64,000 nt of DNA, from contig NSJL01000005.1 in NCBI GenBank assembly GCA_002634385.1, positions 1 through 64,000 of the forward strand. Reading direction: 5' to 3'. Of this stretch, positions 27,955 through 36,266 are shown one piece after another. A program made the translations under genes and the position numbers. Source of the stretch: Nitrospira sp. (GTDB lineage Bacteria > Nitrospirota > Thermodesulfovibrionia > Thermodesulfovibrionales > Dissulfurispiraceae). Below the pieces are notes generated by a model. It was not told the DNA's origin. It searched no databases and saw only the letters and a list, made by a program, of their open reading frames with translations. How positions within the stretch are numbered: position 1 is the stretch's first letter; every line of letters starts with the position of its first letter.

Positions 27955-28746
27955 ATGAGCGCCGGATTCGATATACTTACCCTCTTCCCCGGGATGTTCC
28001 AGGCATACCTCGGCGAGAGCATTATGAAAAGAGCGGTGCAGAGGGGTCTGATTGATGTGAAGGTGTACAATACGAGGGATTATGCTGCGGACAAGCACCG
28101 GATCGTGGACGATTACCCGTACGGCGGCGGATCGGGGATGGTAATGAAGATAGAGCCCCTCTACCGGGCGGTGCAGTCCGTAAAGGCCGACGGGAGCGAG
28201 CGTCTGACCGTACTCCTTAGCCCCCAAGGCACCCTCTTTCACCAGGGAAAAGCGGAGGCTTTGGCGCAGGAGCAACGGAGAATCCTGTTCATTTGCGGCC
28301 GCTACGAGGGGATCGATGAGAGGGTGAAGGAGCTGCTGGTGGATGAGGAGATTTCTATCGGCGACTATGTGATGACTGGTGGAGAGCTGGCGGCTTTGGT
28401 TATAATAGACAGCGTCGCCCGCTTGATCCCCGGAGTGCTGGGTGATGAGGACTCCGCCAAGGAGGAGTCTTTCACCTGGGGGATTCTCGACTATCCCCAT
28501 TATACGCGGCCCCCTGAGTTCCTGGGACTGAAGGTGCCGGATGTCCTCCTTTCGGGGAACCACAGGGAGATAGCGCGGTATCGGCGCAAGGAAGCGTTGC
28601 GGCGGACGCTGCAGAGGAGACCCGATCTCCTCGAAAGGGCTGCCCTGAGCAGAGAGGATTGTGCTATCATCGATGAGCTTTGCTCTGAAGATACGGAAAT
28701 GACGAGGAAACGGAGGAGAAAAAATGAATCTGATACATGCTGTTGA
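27955..28746 (+). CDS. trmD: tRNA (guanine-N1-)-methyltransferase
   Basis: A 263-residue SPOUT methyltransferase making m1G37 in tRNA. The N-terminal [29 protein letters not shown], the trefoil-knot motif [12 protein letters not shown], and [18 protein letters not shown] with [14 protein letters not shown] are all present. I chose ATG 27955 because the upstream part of the frame lies within the hairpin; its ribosome-binding site is poor. The 3' end overlaps rplS by 23 bases. Confidence 0.96.
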   Translation: MSAGFDILTLFPGMFQAYLGESIMKRAVQRGLIDVKVYNTRDYAADKHRIVDDYPYGGGSGMVMKIEPLYRAVQSVKADGSERLTVLLSPQGTLFHQGKAEALAQEQRRILFICGRYEGIDERVKELLVDEEISIGDYVMTGGELAALVIIDSVARLIPGVLGDEDSAKEESFTWGILDYPHYTRPPEFLGLKVPDVLLSGNHREIARYRRKEALRRTLQRRPDLLERAALSREDCAIIDELCSEDTEMTRKRRRKNESDTCC

Positions 28747-29071
28747 AGAAGGCTTCAAGAGAGAGGTTCCGCAGTTCAATATCGGGGATACCATCAGGAT
28801 GCATGTCAAAGTGGTGGAAGGGGACAAGGAGAGACTTCAGCCCTTTGAGGGTGTGGTGATCGCGCGCAAGGGGAGCGGTATCAAAGAGACCTTCATGGTG
28901 AGAAAAGTCTCCTTCGGCGTCGGTGTGGAAAGGATCTTCCCCATCCATTCGCCCTCCATCGACAAGATCGAAGTCCTGAAGCGCGGCAGCGTGAGAAAGG
29001 CGAAACTGTATTATCTCAGGGACAAGAAGGGGAAAGAGGCGAAGGTAAAGGAAAAGGCGAGAGAGAGGTAG
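28724..29071 (+). CDS. rplS: 50S ribosomal protein L19
   Basis: A 115-residue L19 with the conserved [35 protein letters not shown] core (given in part: [13 protein letters not shown]) and [28 protein letters not shown] precedes the ATG inside the trmD tail. Confidence 0.97.
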   Translation: MNLIHAVEEGFKREVPQFNIGDTIRMHVKVVEGDKERLQPFEGVVIARKGSGIKETFMVRKVSFGVGVERIFPIHSPSIDKIEVLKRGSVRKAKLYYLRDKKGKEAKVKEKARER

Positions 29072-29103
29072 CTCTCTTTTCTCGGGGCGCTCCGGCTGAC
29101 GGC

Positions 29104-29724
29104 ATGGACCTCTATGCGTACGATGATGCTATCAGACAGGAAGGGTTTGAGGTCATCGCCGGAGTGGACGAGGCCGGCAGGGGACCGCTGGCGGGTCCGG
29201 TGGTGGCGGCAGCGGTAATTTTACCCCGGGAATGCCCACTGAAGGGCATACGTGATTCCAAGACAGTACCGGAGAAGGAGAGGGAGCATCTCTATGAGGA
29301 GATCTCCCGCGTTGCTCTTGCCTTCGGTATCGGCATCATTGGAACGGAGGAAATCGACAGGATCAACATACTGGAAGCCACCCGCCATGCGATGCTGGCT
29401 GCAATTGCAGGGCTCGGAAGTGCGATGGATATCGTCCTCATCGATGCCCTATCTCTCCCCTCCCTTCCCGGCCCGCAGAGGCCGATTATCAAGGGGGACG
29501 CCCAAAGCGCCTCCATTGCCGCCGCCTCCCTTCTCGCAAAGGTTCACCGGGATCGCCTCATGAGGGAGTACCATTCCCTCTACCCCCAGTATGGGTTCGA
29601 CAGACACAAGGGATACGCCACGAAGGCGCATTGTGCCGCATTGCGTGAGTACGGGCCCAGTCCCCTGCACCGGAAGAGCTTTCAACGGGTGCTGTCGCTC
29701 CCGCTGCCTTTTGCCGTGGAATAA
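29104..29724 (+). CDS. rnhB: Ribonuclease HII
   Basis: A 206-residue RNase H that removes ribonucleotides from DNA-RNA hybrids. The catalytic motif AGVDEAGRGPLAGPVVAAAV, the RDSKTVPEKERE segment, a third acidic residue in IVLIDALSLP, and the AASLLAKVHRDRLM/YGFDRHKGYATKAH pair are intact. It is the last gene of the operon. The following 150 bases are AT-rich with a T-run at 29815-29822. Confidence 0.95.
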   Translation: MDLYAYDDAIRQEGFEVIAGVDEAGRGPLAGPVVAAAVILPRECPLKGIRDSKTVPEKEREHLYEEISRVALAFGIGIIGTEEIDRINILEATRHAMLAAIAGLGSAMDIVLIDALSLPSLPGPQRPIIKGDAQSASIAAASLLAKVHRDRLMREYHSLYPQYGFDRHKGYATKAHCAALREYGPSPLHRKSFQRVLSLPLPFAVE

Positions 29725-29877
29725 ACGGCTTCCCTCCATATCATCTGAGAGCTTCCCCGTCATCGGCTTGCAGCCCACCCGTCCTGTTTCTGAAAATTGT
29801 AAAAATGAGGTTCGTTTTTTTATTATTAGGTAACGTATCGGTATGCTGGTGAAAGACCGGAAGGGAGGGAAAGAGGA

Positions 29878-30534
29878 ATGGAAATGGAAAAGGAACGGAT
29901 CGACGAGGCCCTGGAGCTTCTATGGGTGATGGGAGAAGAGGGATACGGGGAGGTAAAGCGCTTCGAGCTGAACTCCGACGATCCGGATATAGAACAGCTC
30001 ATCCTGTCCCTGAAGTCCGGGGGGCTGGTTTCCGTAGGGGATTCCCGCATTACCTTGACCGAGAAGGGCAATCACCTCGCAAGGGGGCTCATCAGGCGGC
30101 ACCGGCTTGCGGAGCGGCTCTTCACCGATGTTTTTGACCTCCCGAAGGATGCGGTATGCGAGGATGCCTGCAAGATGGAGCATATCCTGAGCGAGGAGCT
30201 TACCGACAGTGTCTGCACCTTTCTCGGACACCCCCCTACCTGTCCCCACGGAAAACCGATCCCCCGGGGGGAATGCTGTAAGAAGTATGCGGTGGACGTA
30301 CGTCCCGTGGTGGTCAGACTGACGGATTTCGAGGTGGGGCAACAGGGGAAGATCGTGTTTATTACCCCGTCCGAAGCGGCCCGAATAAGCCGTCTGAGCT
30401 CCATCGGCATCATTCCCGGGACTACCCTGCGGCTGCTCCAGCGAAAACCTTCCGTTGTCCTCCAGATCGACGAGACCACTATCGCCATCGATCCCGAGCT
30501 TGCCAGGGACATCTTTGTGAAAAAAGTGGTGTAA
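29878..30534 (+). CDS. DtxR/MntR-family metal regulator with FeoA domain
   Basis: A 218-residue metalloregulator. The N-terminal winged helix (about 5-65) is shortened. The DtxR dimerisation/metal-binding region has RRHRLAERLFTDVF, EDACKMEHILSEELTDSVCTFL and HPPTCPHGKPIPRGECC. A C-terminal SH3-like FeoA domain (about 143-218) begins VRLTDFEVGQQGKIVFI. The CxxxMEH and His/Cys residues match metal sites of the family. ATG 29878 has GGGAGGGAAAGAGG upstream. It lies about 650 bases upstream of the Ni/Fe hydrogenase operon on the same strand, so metal-dependent control of it is possible but unproven. Confidence 0.85.
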   Translation: MEMEKERIDEALELLWVMGEEGYGEVKRFELNSDDPDIEQLILSLKSGGLVSVGDSRITLTEKGNHLARGLIRRHRLAERLFTDVFDLPKDAVCEDACKMEHILSEELTDSVCTFLGHPPTCPHGKPIPRGECCKKYAVDVRPVVVRLTDFEVGQQGKIVFITPSEAARISRLSSIGIIPGTTLRLLQRKPSVVLQIDETTIAIDPELARDIFVKKVV

Positions 30535-30923
30535 GGGGCCTCAGAAACGGAACTTTTACGCCTCCGCCCTTCCGCCGCATCATTTTTCCGCAACGCACGG
30601 GCATGGAGAAATTCTCTTTTATTGGGAAATTTGTCCCTACCCTCCTTCCAACCCGCGAAAACAGAAAACGTGTTTTGTCAGATAGATAGCTATTGTGTCC
30701 GCTTGGCATAAAGCTTGATTGGTGAGCGCGGTGTTCGCACCGTGGGAGCGGAAGGCAACAGCGAGAGATGCATAGGGGTATCTACCCTGTTGATTCTCTT
30801 GCCTGCTTGATTTGTGGGAGAGCGCTATGCACCGGGAGAGCGGCTGAAGGGGTAGTATCATTGCCGGAGCTGCTGCCGTACGGCTGAGAGCATGCCAGGC
30901 ATATCTGCCTTGCACGATAGTAA
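30535..30923. other. Gene-free 390-base spacer with structured-RNA candidates
   Basis: No protein gene is supportable. Several nested hairpins stand out on the plus strand. CGGTG-TTCG-CACCG (about 30729-30742) has a UUCG tetraloop. AGGGGTA-TC-TACCCT (about 30774-30788) has one bulged G and is enclosed by AGAGA...TCTCT arms (about 30763-30803). A repeated GGGAGAGC (30824-30850 region) follows. The arrangement could be an uncharacterised structured leader or small RNA; I could not match a known riboswitch class. Confidence 0.4.
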
Positions 30924-30952
30924 TTGACAGACCGGGGCTTCTTTCTGATAAT
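30924..30952 (+). promoter_or_regulatory. Sigma-70-type promoter of the hydrogenase operon
   Basis: -35 TTGACA (30924-30929), a 17-base spacer and -10 GATAAT (30947-30952), predicting initiation near 30959, about 220 bases upstream of the small-subunit gene. Confidence 0.65.
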
Positions 30953-30962
30953 AAACCTGATG

Positions 30963-30982
30963 CCGTACAGGTGCCTGTATGG
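30963..30982. promoter_or_regulatory. Candidate operator dyad at the hydrogenase promoter
   Basis: CCGTACAGG-TG-CCTGTATGG is a 9-base dyad with a 2-base centre (one G-T mismatch), positioned from about +4 to +24 relative to the predicted start. The placement fits a repressor site; the regulator is unknown. It does not resemble a classical DtxR box. Confidence 0.4.
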
Positions 30983-31005
30983 TTTGACGGGAAAAGAGGT
31001 GGAAT

Positions 31006-31203
31006 ATGGGAGCGAAAATGATGTCGCTCGGGATCAAAGGGAAGTTTGGAGCCGGGTACCTGTTGATGACTGTTGTTCTGTACCTTCCTTTCCTGAGCGC
31101 TTGGAGCTCCACCGACAGGGTGGTCGAAATGTATGAGGCGGCCCTGAAGAAGGCAGCCTCTCACCAGGCGGGAGGAGCACTATGCCGGAAAAGCCGAAGT
31201 TGA
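31006..31203 (+). CDS. Small hydrophobic ORF upstream of the hydrogenase small subunit
   Basis: A 65-residue frame starting at ATG 31006, with AAAGAGGTGG correctly spaced upstream. It has one hydrophobic segment (about 14-32, FGAGYLLMTVVLYLPFL) followed by an amphipathic helix, and overlaps the next gene by 22 bases. The MSLGIKGKFGAGYLL start resembles the membrane entry of a chemoreceptor, so it may be the stub of a truncated receptor gene or a true leader peptide or small membrane protein. Being the first frame on the hydrogenase transcript, it may set translation of the small subunit. Confidence 0.35.
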   Translation: MGAKMMSLGIKGKFGAGYLLMTVVLYLPFLSAWSSTDRVVEMYEAALKKAASHQAGGALCRKSRS

Positions 31204-32171
31204 GCATGTACTGGGCAGCCTCATGCGGGGGATGCGAGATTGCCCTGGTGAACCTGCACGAGAAAATACTGGATGTCGATGCCGCTTTCGATTTCGTGTT
31301 CTGCCCCTGTCTTCTCGATACGAAAAAGAGGGATGTCGAGGCGATGCCCGACGGGAGCATTGCCCTCACTCTTTTCAACGGCGCCATACGGACCGAAGAG
31401 AACGAGGAGATGGCCCATCTGCTCAGAAGGAAATCCCGGCTTCTTATCGCCTTTGGGTCGTGCTCGTACGAAGGGTGCATTCCCGGTCTCGGGAACCTTT
31501 CTGAAAGGGATGAGTTCATGAGGACCGTCTACCTCGAGAATCCCACCACCGAGAACCCGGGCGGGATCGTCCCCCGGACTGAAACCGAAGTTCCGGAAGG
31601 GGTGCTGCATCTTCCCTCTTTTTACGACAGGGTCAGGACGCTGGCACAGGTGACCGGGGTGGATTATTTCATTCCCGGGTGTCCCCCCGAGCCCCATCAG
31701 ATCGGGAATGTGGTAGAAGCGGTGGTCCAGGGGAAGCCTTTGCCCCCAAAGGGGAGCGTTATCGGAGCGGGAAGGTCGTCGGTCTGCGAGGAGTGCTCCA
31801 GGAAAAGAGAGGATAAGAAGCTGAAGGGGTTTCGCAGGATCTACGAATTCATCCCCGACAGGGAGAAGTGCCTGCTCGATCAGGGAGTGCTCTGTATGGG
31901 GATTGCCACCCGGGACGGATGCGGAGCCCTCTGTCCCAAAGTGAATATGCCCTGCACCGGCTGCTACGGTCCGCCCGAGGGAGTGCTCGACCAGGGGGCC
32001 AAGATGGTGGCTGCCCTGGGATCCCTTCTCGATATCGGAGAGGTGAAGGGGCTGCCGGAGGAGGAAATCGACAGAAGAATCGATGCGCTGATCGACTCGA
32101 TTCCCGATTTTGCGGGGACCTTTTACAAGTACAGTTTGCCCGGCTCAATTCTGAAAGGGAGGATTGCATGA
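31182..32171 (+). CDS. mvhG: [NiFe] hydrogenase small subunit, group 3c (MvhG-like)
   Basis: A 329-residue electron-transfer subunit of a cytoplasmic F420-non-reducing/methyl-viologen-reducing hydrogenase. It begins MYWAASCGGCEIALVNL, the proximal [4Fe-4S] CxxC, and continues FGSCSYEGCIPGLGN and FIPGCPPEPHQI. It then has the C-terminal cluster cysteines (SVCEECSRKR, CLLDQGVLCMG, GALCPKVNMPCTGCYGPPEG). No signal peptide, so it is cytoplasmic, as in Mvh. GGGAGGAGC precedes ATG. The stop overlaps the large-subunit start by four bases (ATGA). Electrons should pass from the Ni-Fe site through this subunit to MvhD and HdrA encoded downstream. Confidence 0.9.
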   Translation: MPEKPKLSMYWAASCGGCEIALVNLHEKILDVDAAFDFVFCPCLLDTKKRDVEAMPDGSIALTLFNGAIRTEENEEMAHLLRRKSRLLIAFGSCSYEGCIPGLGNLSERDEFMRTVYLENPTTENPGGIVPRTETEVPEGVLHLPSFYDRVRTLAQVTGVDYFIPGCPPEPHQIGNVVEAVVQGKPLPPKGSVIGAGRSSVCEECSRKREDKKLKGFRRIYEFIPDREKCLLDQGVLCMGIATRDGCGALCPKVNMPCTGCYGPPEGVLDQGAKMVAALGSLLDIGEVKGLPEEEIDRRIDALIDSIPDFAGTFYKYSLPGSILKGRIA

Positions 32172-33655
32172 AGCGTATCACCATTGATCCGATCACACGG
32201 CTCGAGGGACACGGAAAGATAGAGATATTTCTCAATGAGGAGGGGAATGTCGCCAATACCTACTTCCAGGTGCCCGAATTGCGGGGATTCGAACAGTTTT
32301 CCGTGGGGCGTCTTGCTGAAGATATGCCGGTGGTGATGAACCGCATCTGTGGTGTCTGACCCGAAGCACACCATATGGCGTCAGTTAAGGCGCTCGACGA
32401 GCTTTTCGGAGTACAGCCCCCTTCAGCGGGGAGCAAAATAAGAGAACTGGTCTACATGGCTTTTTTCGTTACCGACCATGCCACCCATTTCTATGCACTG
32501 GGTGGGCCCGATTTCATCGTGGGACCCGATGCCCCGCCGTCCGAGAGGAACATTCTCGGGGTTATCCGGAAAGTGGGTCTGGATATCGGCAGGCAGGTGA
32601 TCGATTGCCGGGCACGGAATCACCAGGTGATCACCCTGTTGGGGGGCAGGGGGATACATCCGGCAGCGGGCCTCCCGGGGGGGTGGAGCAAACCCCTGAG
32701 CGGGGAGGAGAGGAAAGAGATCGAGGAGACCGCCCGGAAGAACATCGATTTCGCCCTCTTCACCCTCAAGCTCTTTGACGACATCGTCCTGAAAAGTCCG
32801 GCATACCTCGACCTCGTCACCTCTGATGTCTATCTGCACCGGACTTATTACATGGGGACCGTAGATGAGAGGAACAGGGCCAACTTCTTTGACGGGATGA
32901 TACGCATTGTGGACCCCGAAGGGAAAGAGCTCGTCAAATATCCTCCCCGGGAATACGCGACGCATATCGCCGAACATGTGGAACCATGGACGTATCTGAA
33001 ATATGCCTATCTCCGGCAGATCGGATGGAAGGGCTTTACGGACGGGAAGGAAAGCGGCGTCTATGCTGCTTCTCCCCTTTCGCGGCTCAATGTCTCGGAC
33101 AGCCTGGCTACCCCGAGGGCACAGGAACATTTCGAGAGGTTCTACGAGACCTTCGGGAGCAAAAAGGTGGACGGGCGGTATCAGCCCGTCCATTACCGGC
33201 TCGCTACTCATTGGGCAAGGGTGATCGAGCTCCTCTATGCGGCGGAGCGCATGCTCGAGCTTGCCACCGACCCCGAGATCACTTCGCCTGAAGTCAGGAA
33301 TATTCCCGGAAGGATTACGGGGGAGGGGATCGGATCCGTGGAGGCGCCGCGGGGTACCCTGACGCACCATTATGTTTCCGATGAAAGAGGGGTCTTGAAA
33401 AAGGTGAACCTCATCGTGGCGACGACGAACAACTATGCGCCGATGACGATGTCCATCAAGAGGGCTGCCGAGAAGCTGATCACCGGGGGCAGAGTCATCG
33501 AGGAGGGGCTGCTGAACAGGATAGAGATGGCCTTCAGACTGTACGATCCCTGCCTGTCCTGCGCTACCCATTCCCTGCCGGGGAAGATGCCCCTGACCGT
33601 GAACCTGAGAAACAGCAACGGCGAGATCCTCAGAACGTTTAAAAGGACAGAGTAA
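32168..33655 (+). CDS. mvhA: [NiFe] hydrogenase large subunit, group 3c, with in-frame UGA (selenocysteine) in the N-terminal Ni motif
   Basis: H2-activating subunit. A single frame of 496 codons has one internal TGA at 32357-32359 (codon 64). Around it the protein reads NRICGV-U-PEAHHMAS, exactly the L1 motif RxCGxCPxxHH with Sec in place of the second cysteine. The second nickel motif is DPCLSCATH (Cys462, Cys465, His468), with both cysteines, followed by a 27-residue tail that the adjacent protease (33808) should remove. The N-terminus ITIDPITRLEGHGKIEIF is the standard large-subunit start. Both sides of the UGA encode well-conserved sequence, so this is neither decay nor a frameshift. Automated calling would give a false 426-residue protein starting at 32375. 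By D. gigas numbering the replaced residue corresponds to bridging Cys68, not to terminal Cys530, the Sec site of classical [NiFeSe] enzymes. Confidence 0.9.
32379..32399 (+). promoter_or_regulatory. Candidate bacterial SECIS hairpin downstream of the UGA
   Basis: The RNA CGUCAGU-UAAGGC-GCU-C-GACG can form a 7-bp stem with one bulged C and a 6-base loop containing GG. The loop starts 29 bases after the U of UGA, within the 16-37 base window usual for bacterial SECIS elements. A second, overlapping pairing, CUGAC with GUCAG (32356-32360 with 32380-32384), would enclose the UGA. I cannot run a SECIS predictor; the fold is drawn by hand. Confidence 0.45.
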
Positions 33656-33803
33656 AGGCAGGTAGAGGTAAAGGTGAAGAAAAGGCAGAATAAAACAGGT
33701 AAAGGCAAAGGTAGAGCAAAAACAAAACAACTGTCTTTCTCTTTCTTTTTCTTTTCTGTTTTACCTTTACCTGTCTCATTCTTTACCTGTTTTTTTCTGT
33801 CTT
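33655..33803. repeat. Long purine/pyrimidine palindrome between mvhA and protease (copy B)
   Basis: About 150 bases. The left half is almost all purine with AGGTAAAGGCAAAGGTAGAG and CAGAATAAAACAGG units. The right half is its imperfect complement, rich in CTGTTTTACCTTTACCTG and TTTCTCTTTC. The centre AACAACTGTCTTTCTC (about 33727-33742) parallels copy A. It starts at the mvhA stop and ends 4 bases before the next ATG, which lacks a Shine-Dalgarno. Confidence 0.7.
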
Positions 33804-33807
33804 CATT

Positions 33808-34284
33808 ATGAGGACGATTGTCATCGGATTGGGAAACCCCCTCCTCTCCGACGACAGCGTGGGGATCAAGGCGGTACGGGCAGTGAGGGAGCTCCTGGAC
33901 GGACAGAACAGGGGTGATATCGACGTAATCGAGCTCTACGCAGGGGGCATCCGTCTGATGGATGCGTTGCGGGGGTATGACAGGGCGGTGCTTATCGATG
34001 CCATGGTGACCGGGACCGTGGAACCGGGGACAGTGCGACGTCTTTCTCCGTCCGACCTCCTCTCCACGAAAAACAGCCTCTCGGTCCATGACATGGATCT
34101 GCCTACTGCCCTTGAGTTGGGACGGATGCTGGGAATCCCCCTCCCCTCCGAAATCGTCATATGGGGCATAGAGGCGAAGGAGGTAGAGACTTTCGGGGAG
34201 GAGCTCACGGAGGAAGTTGCTGGTGCTCTCCCCCGGGTGGTGGATCGTATCTGCGGGGAGCTGGATACCAACGCGGCGCAGTAA
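33808..34284 (+). CDS. Hydrogenase maturation protease (HyaD/HycI family)
   Basis: A 158-residue endopeptidase that removes the C-terminal extension of a [NiFe] large subunit after nickel insertion. The N-terminal VIGLGNPLLSDDSVGIKAV motif carries the first acidic metal ligand region, DVIELYAGGIRLMDALRGYDRAVLIDAM the second, and SVHDMDLPTALELGRMLG the histidine. The partner substrate is the large subunit just upstream, whose tail follows DPCLSCATH. The ATG follows the pyrimidine arm of the palindrome with no clear ribosome-binding site, so translation may rely on coupling across the hairpin. Confidence 0.9.
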   Translation: MRTIVIGLGNPLLSDDSVGIKAVRAVRELLDGQNRGDIDVIELYAGGIRLMDALRGYDRAVLIDAMVTGTVEPGTVRRLSPSDLLSTKNSLSVHDMDLPTALELGRMLGIPLPSEIVIWGIEAKEVETFGEELTEEVAGALPRVVDRICGELDTNAAQ

Positions 34285-34304
34285 TGGAGTAAAAGGGGGC
34301 AAGC

Positions 34305-36266
34305 ATGAAAATCGGCGTATATTTCTGCAAGTGCGGCACGAATATTTCCGGTAAAGTGGATGCGGATGACGTCAGAGAGAGGATCGGAACCGGTTCCGGC
34401 GAGGTGCATTTCAGGTCCGTCGATTTCATGTGTTCCGAGGAAGGGAAGGCGTTCCTGGAGAAGGAAGTGCGGGAAAAAGGCCTGGAGCGTGTTGTGGTCT
34501 CCGCCTGTTCCCCCCGGGAGCACGAGGCCACCTTCATGCGGGTACTTGCAAAGGCGGGGCTGAATTCCTACCTGCTGCAGATGGTCAATGCGAGAGAGCA
34601 GGTTGCATGGGTGACGGAGGAAAGGGCGAAGGCAACGGAAAAGGTGGCGCGGTATATCAATGCCGCAGTCAGAAGGGTGGCTCTCCATGATCCCCTCGAA
34701 AAAAAGGAGGTCGATGCGTGTCCGGACGTGCTGGTGATCGGCGCCGGACCTGCGGGCCTGAAGCTTGCCCTGAGCATGGCGGAGGCGGGACGGAAAGTGG
34801 TGGTGGTGGAAAAGACTCCCGTCATCGGCGGCATGCCGGTGCGCTTCGAGGAGCTTTTCCCCGCGATGGAGTGCGGCCCGTGTATGCTGGAGCCGGTGAT
34901 GGGAGATGTCCTCCATGGAGAGCACGCGGAAAAAATAGAGCTGCTGACCATGGCACAGGTGACGGACGTGGTGGGCTCGTACGGTAATTTCACCGTAACG
35001 ATACGGCAGGCGCCCCGCTATACCGATATGCGGAAATGCATCGGGTGCGCGGAATGCATCGAACCGTGCCCCGTATCGGCGCAGAACGAATTCAATTGCG
35101 GGCTGAGCGGGCGGAAGGCCATTTCGTTCCCCTTTGCGGGGGCGCTGCCCAATGCGCCCTTTATTGACGGATCCCTCTGTTTGAGAGAGAGAGGAGAGGA
35201 ATGCCGTCTCTGCAAGGATGCCTGCCCGATGGAGGACGCCATCGATTTCGGGGATACGGAAAAGATCCTCAAGAGGAACGTGGGAGCCATTGTCATCGCC
35301 ATCGGTTCCGGTCTTTATGACTGCAGGAACATACCGGCCCTGGGATACGGAACCTTTCCGGACGTGTATACCGGGGTCGAATTCGAGAGGATAATGGCAT
35401 CCAACGGTCCCACGGAGGGAGAGATCAGGACGACGGAGGGTACCCCTCCCGGAGCGGTGGCGATAGTCCACTGCGTGGGCAGCCTTGACGGGAACCATAA
35501 GGAATACTGTTCGGGAGTATGCTGCCAGTATGCGTTCAAGTTCAACCGTATGATCGAAAAGAAGCTGCCGGGAACGAAAGTGTATCACCTTTACAAGGAG
35601 CTTGCCCTTTCCGGAAAAGAGGAGTTCAGCCTCTATCAGCACGCCAGGAACAATCCGGATACCACCTTTATCCGGTATGCCGATATAGGAGATCTGAAGG
35701 TGACCCGGCAGAGTGGAGGGAAGGTTATGCGGTTCAGGAATGTCATGGGGGAGGAGGGCGATATTCCCGTAGATATGGTGATCCTGTGTCCGGCGGTGGT
35801 TCCGGTAAAGGAGGCGAACGCGCTCGGTGCCCTGCTGGAGGCGGCCCACGACCGGTTCGGGTTCTTCGAGGAACTGCACGGCAGAATGGATTCAGCGCAG
35901 AGCACGATAAAAGGTGTTTACCTGGCCGGAACCTGCCAGGCACCCATGGATATACAGAAGGCCATGAACCAGGGCATGGCGGTGGCAGGATATACCCTGT
36001 CGGGGCTGGTGGCAGGGAGGAAGATCGAGATCAACCCCCTGGCGGCCCTTGTTGATGCCGACCGCTGCTCGGGATGCCGGGTCTGCATCTCCGTCTGCCC
36101 CTACCGGGCGATCTCCTACGATGCTGAAAAGGGGGTTTCCGCGGTGAATGATCTCCTCTGCCAGGGGTGCGGTACCTGTGTAGCGGCATGTCCGTCGGGG
36201 GCCGCCACCGGTAACCATTTTACGACACGGGAAATTTTCGCTGAAATTGAGGGGGTGCTGGCATGA
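34305..36266 (+). CDS. hdrA: Heterodisulfide reductase subunit A-like flavoprotein
   Basis: A 653-residue iron-sulfur flavoprotein, the electron-bifurcating core of Hdr complexes. It has the N-terminal cysteine motif YFCKCGTNISG, a CSPREHEATF segment, and an FAD Rossmann motif VLVIGAGPAGLKLALSMAEAG near 143. MECGPCMLEP, at the site that is Sec in some methanogens, here is TGC and encodes Cys. Ferredoxin-type clusters follow (CIGCAECIEPCP; CRLCKDACPM) and a C-terminal pair (CSGCRVCISVCPYRA and CQGCGTCVAACPSGA). It overlaps mvhD by four bases. HdrB and HdrC are not in the window, so the disulfide-reducing or other acceptor module must be encoded elsewhere. Confidence 0.92.
   Translation: MKIGVYFCKCGTNISGKVDADDVRERIGTGSGEVHFRSVDFMCSEEGKAFLEKEVREKGLERVVVSACSPREHEATFMRVLAKAGLNSYLLQMVNAREQVAWVTEERAKATEKVARYINAAVRRVALHDPLEKKEVDACPDVLVIGAGPAGLKLALSMAEAGRKVVVVEKTPVIGGMPVRFEELFPAMECGPCMLEPVMGDVLHGEHAEKIELLTMAQVTDVVGSYGNFTVTIRQAPRYTDMRKCIGCAECIEPCPVSAQNEFNCGLSGRKAISFPFAGALPNAPFIDGSLCLRERGEECRLCKDACPMEDAIDFGDTEKILKRNVGAIVIAIGSGLYDCRNIPALGYGTFPDVYTGVEFERIMASNGPTEGEIRTTEGTPPGAVAIVHCVGSLDGNHKEYCSGVCCQYAFKFNRMIEKKLPGTKVYHLYKELALSGKEEFSLYQHARNNPDTTFIRYADIGDLKVTRQSGGKVMRFRNVMGEEGDIPVDMVILCPAVVPVKEANALGALLEAAHDRFGFFEELHGRMDSAQSTIKGVYLAGTCQAPMDIQKAMNQGMAVAGYTLSGLVAGRKIEINPLAALVDADRCSGCRVCISVCPYRAISYDAEKGVSAVNDLLCQGCGTCVAACPSGAATGNHFTTREIFAEIEGVLA

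Noticed and set aside
32375-33655. A hydrogenase large subunit starting at ATG 32375
   Set aside because: This start discards the N-terminal nickel motif. The upstream 69 codons encode a perfect large-subunit N-terminus in the same frame, interrupted only by UGA.
34869-34901. Possible second selenocysteine in HdrA
   Set aside because: The codon at the motif MECGPC is TGC; no internal TGA occurs in the hdrA frame.
33936-35879. 647-codon minus-strand frame
   Set aside because: Antisense shadow of the protease and hdrA genes; no recognisable motif.
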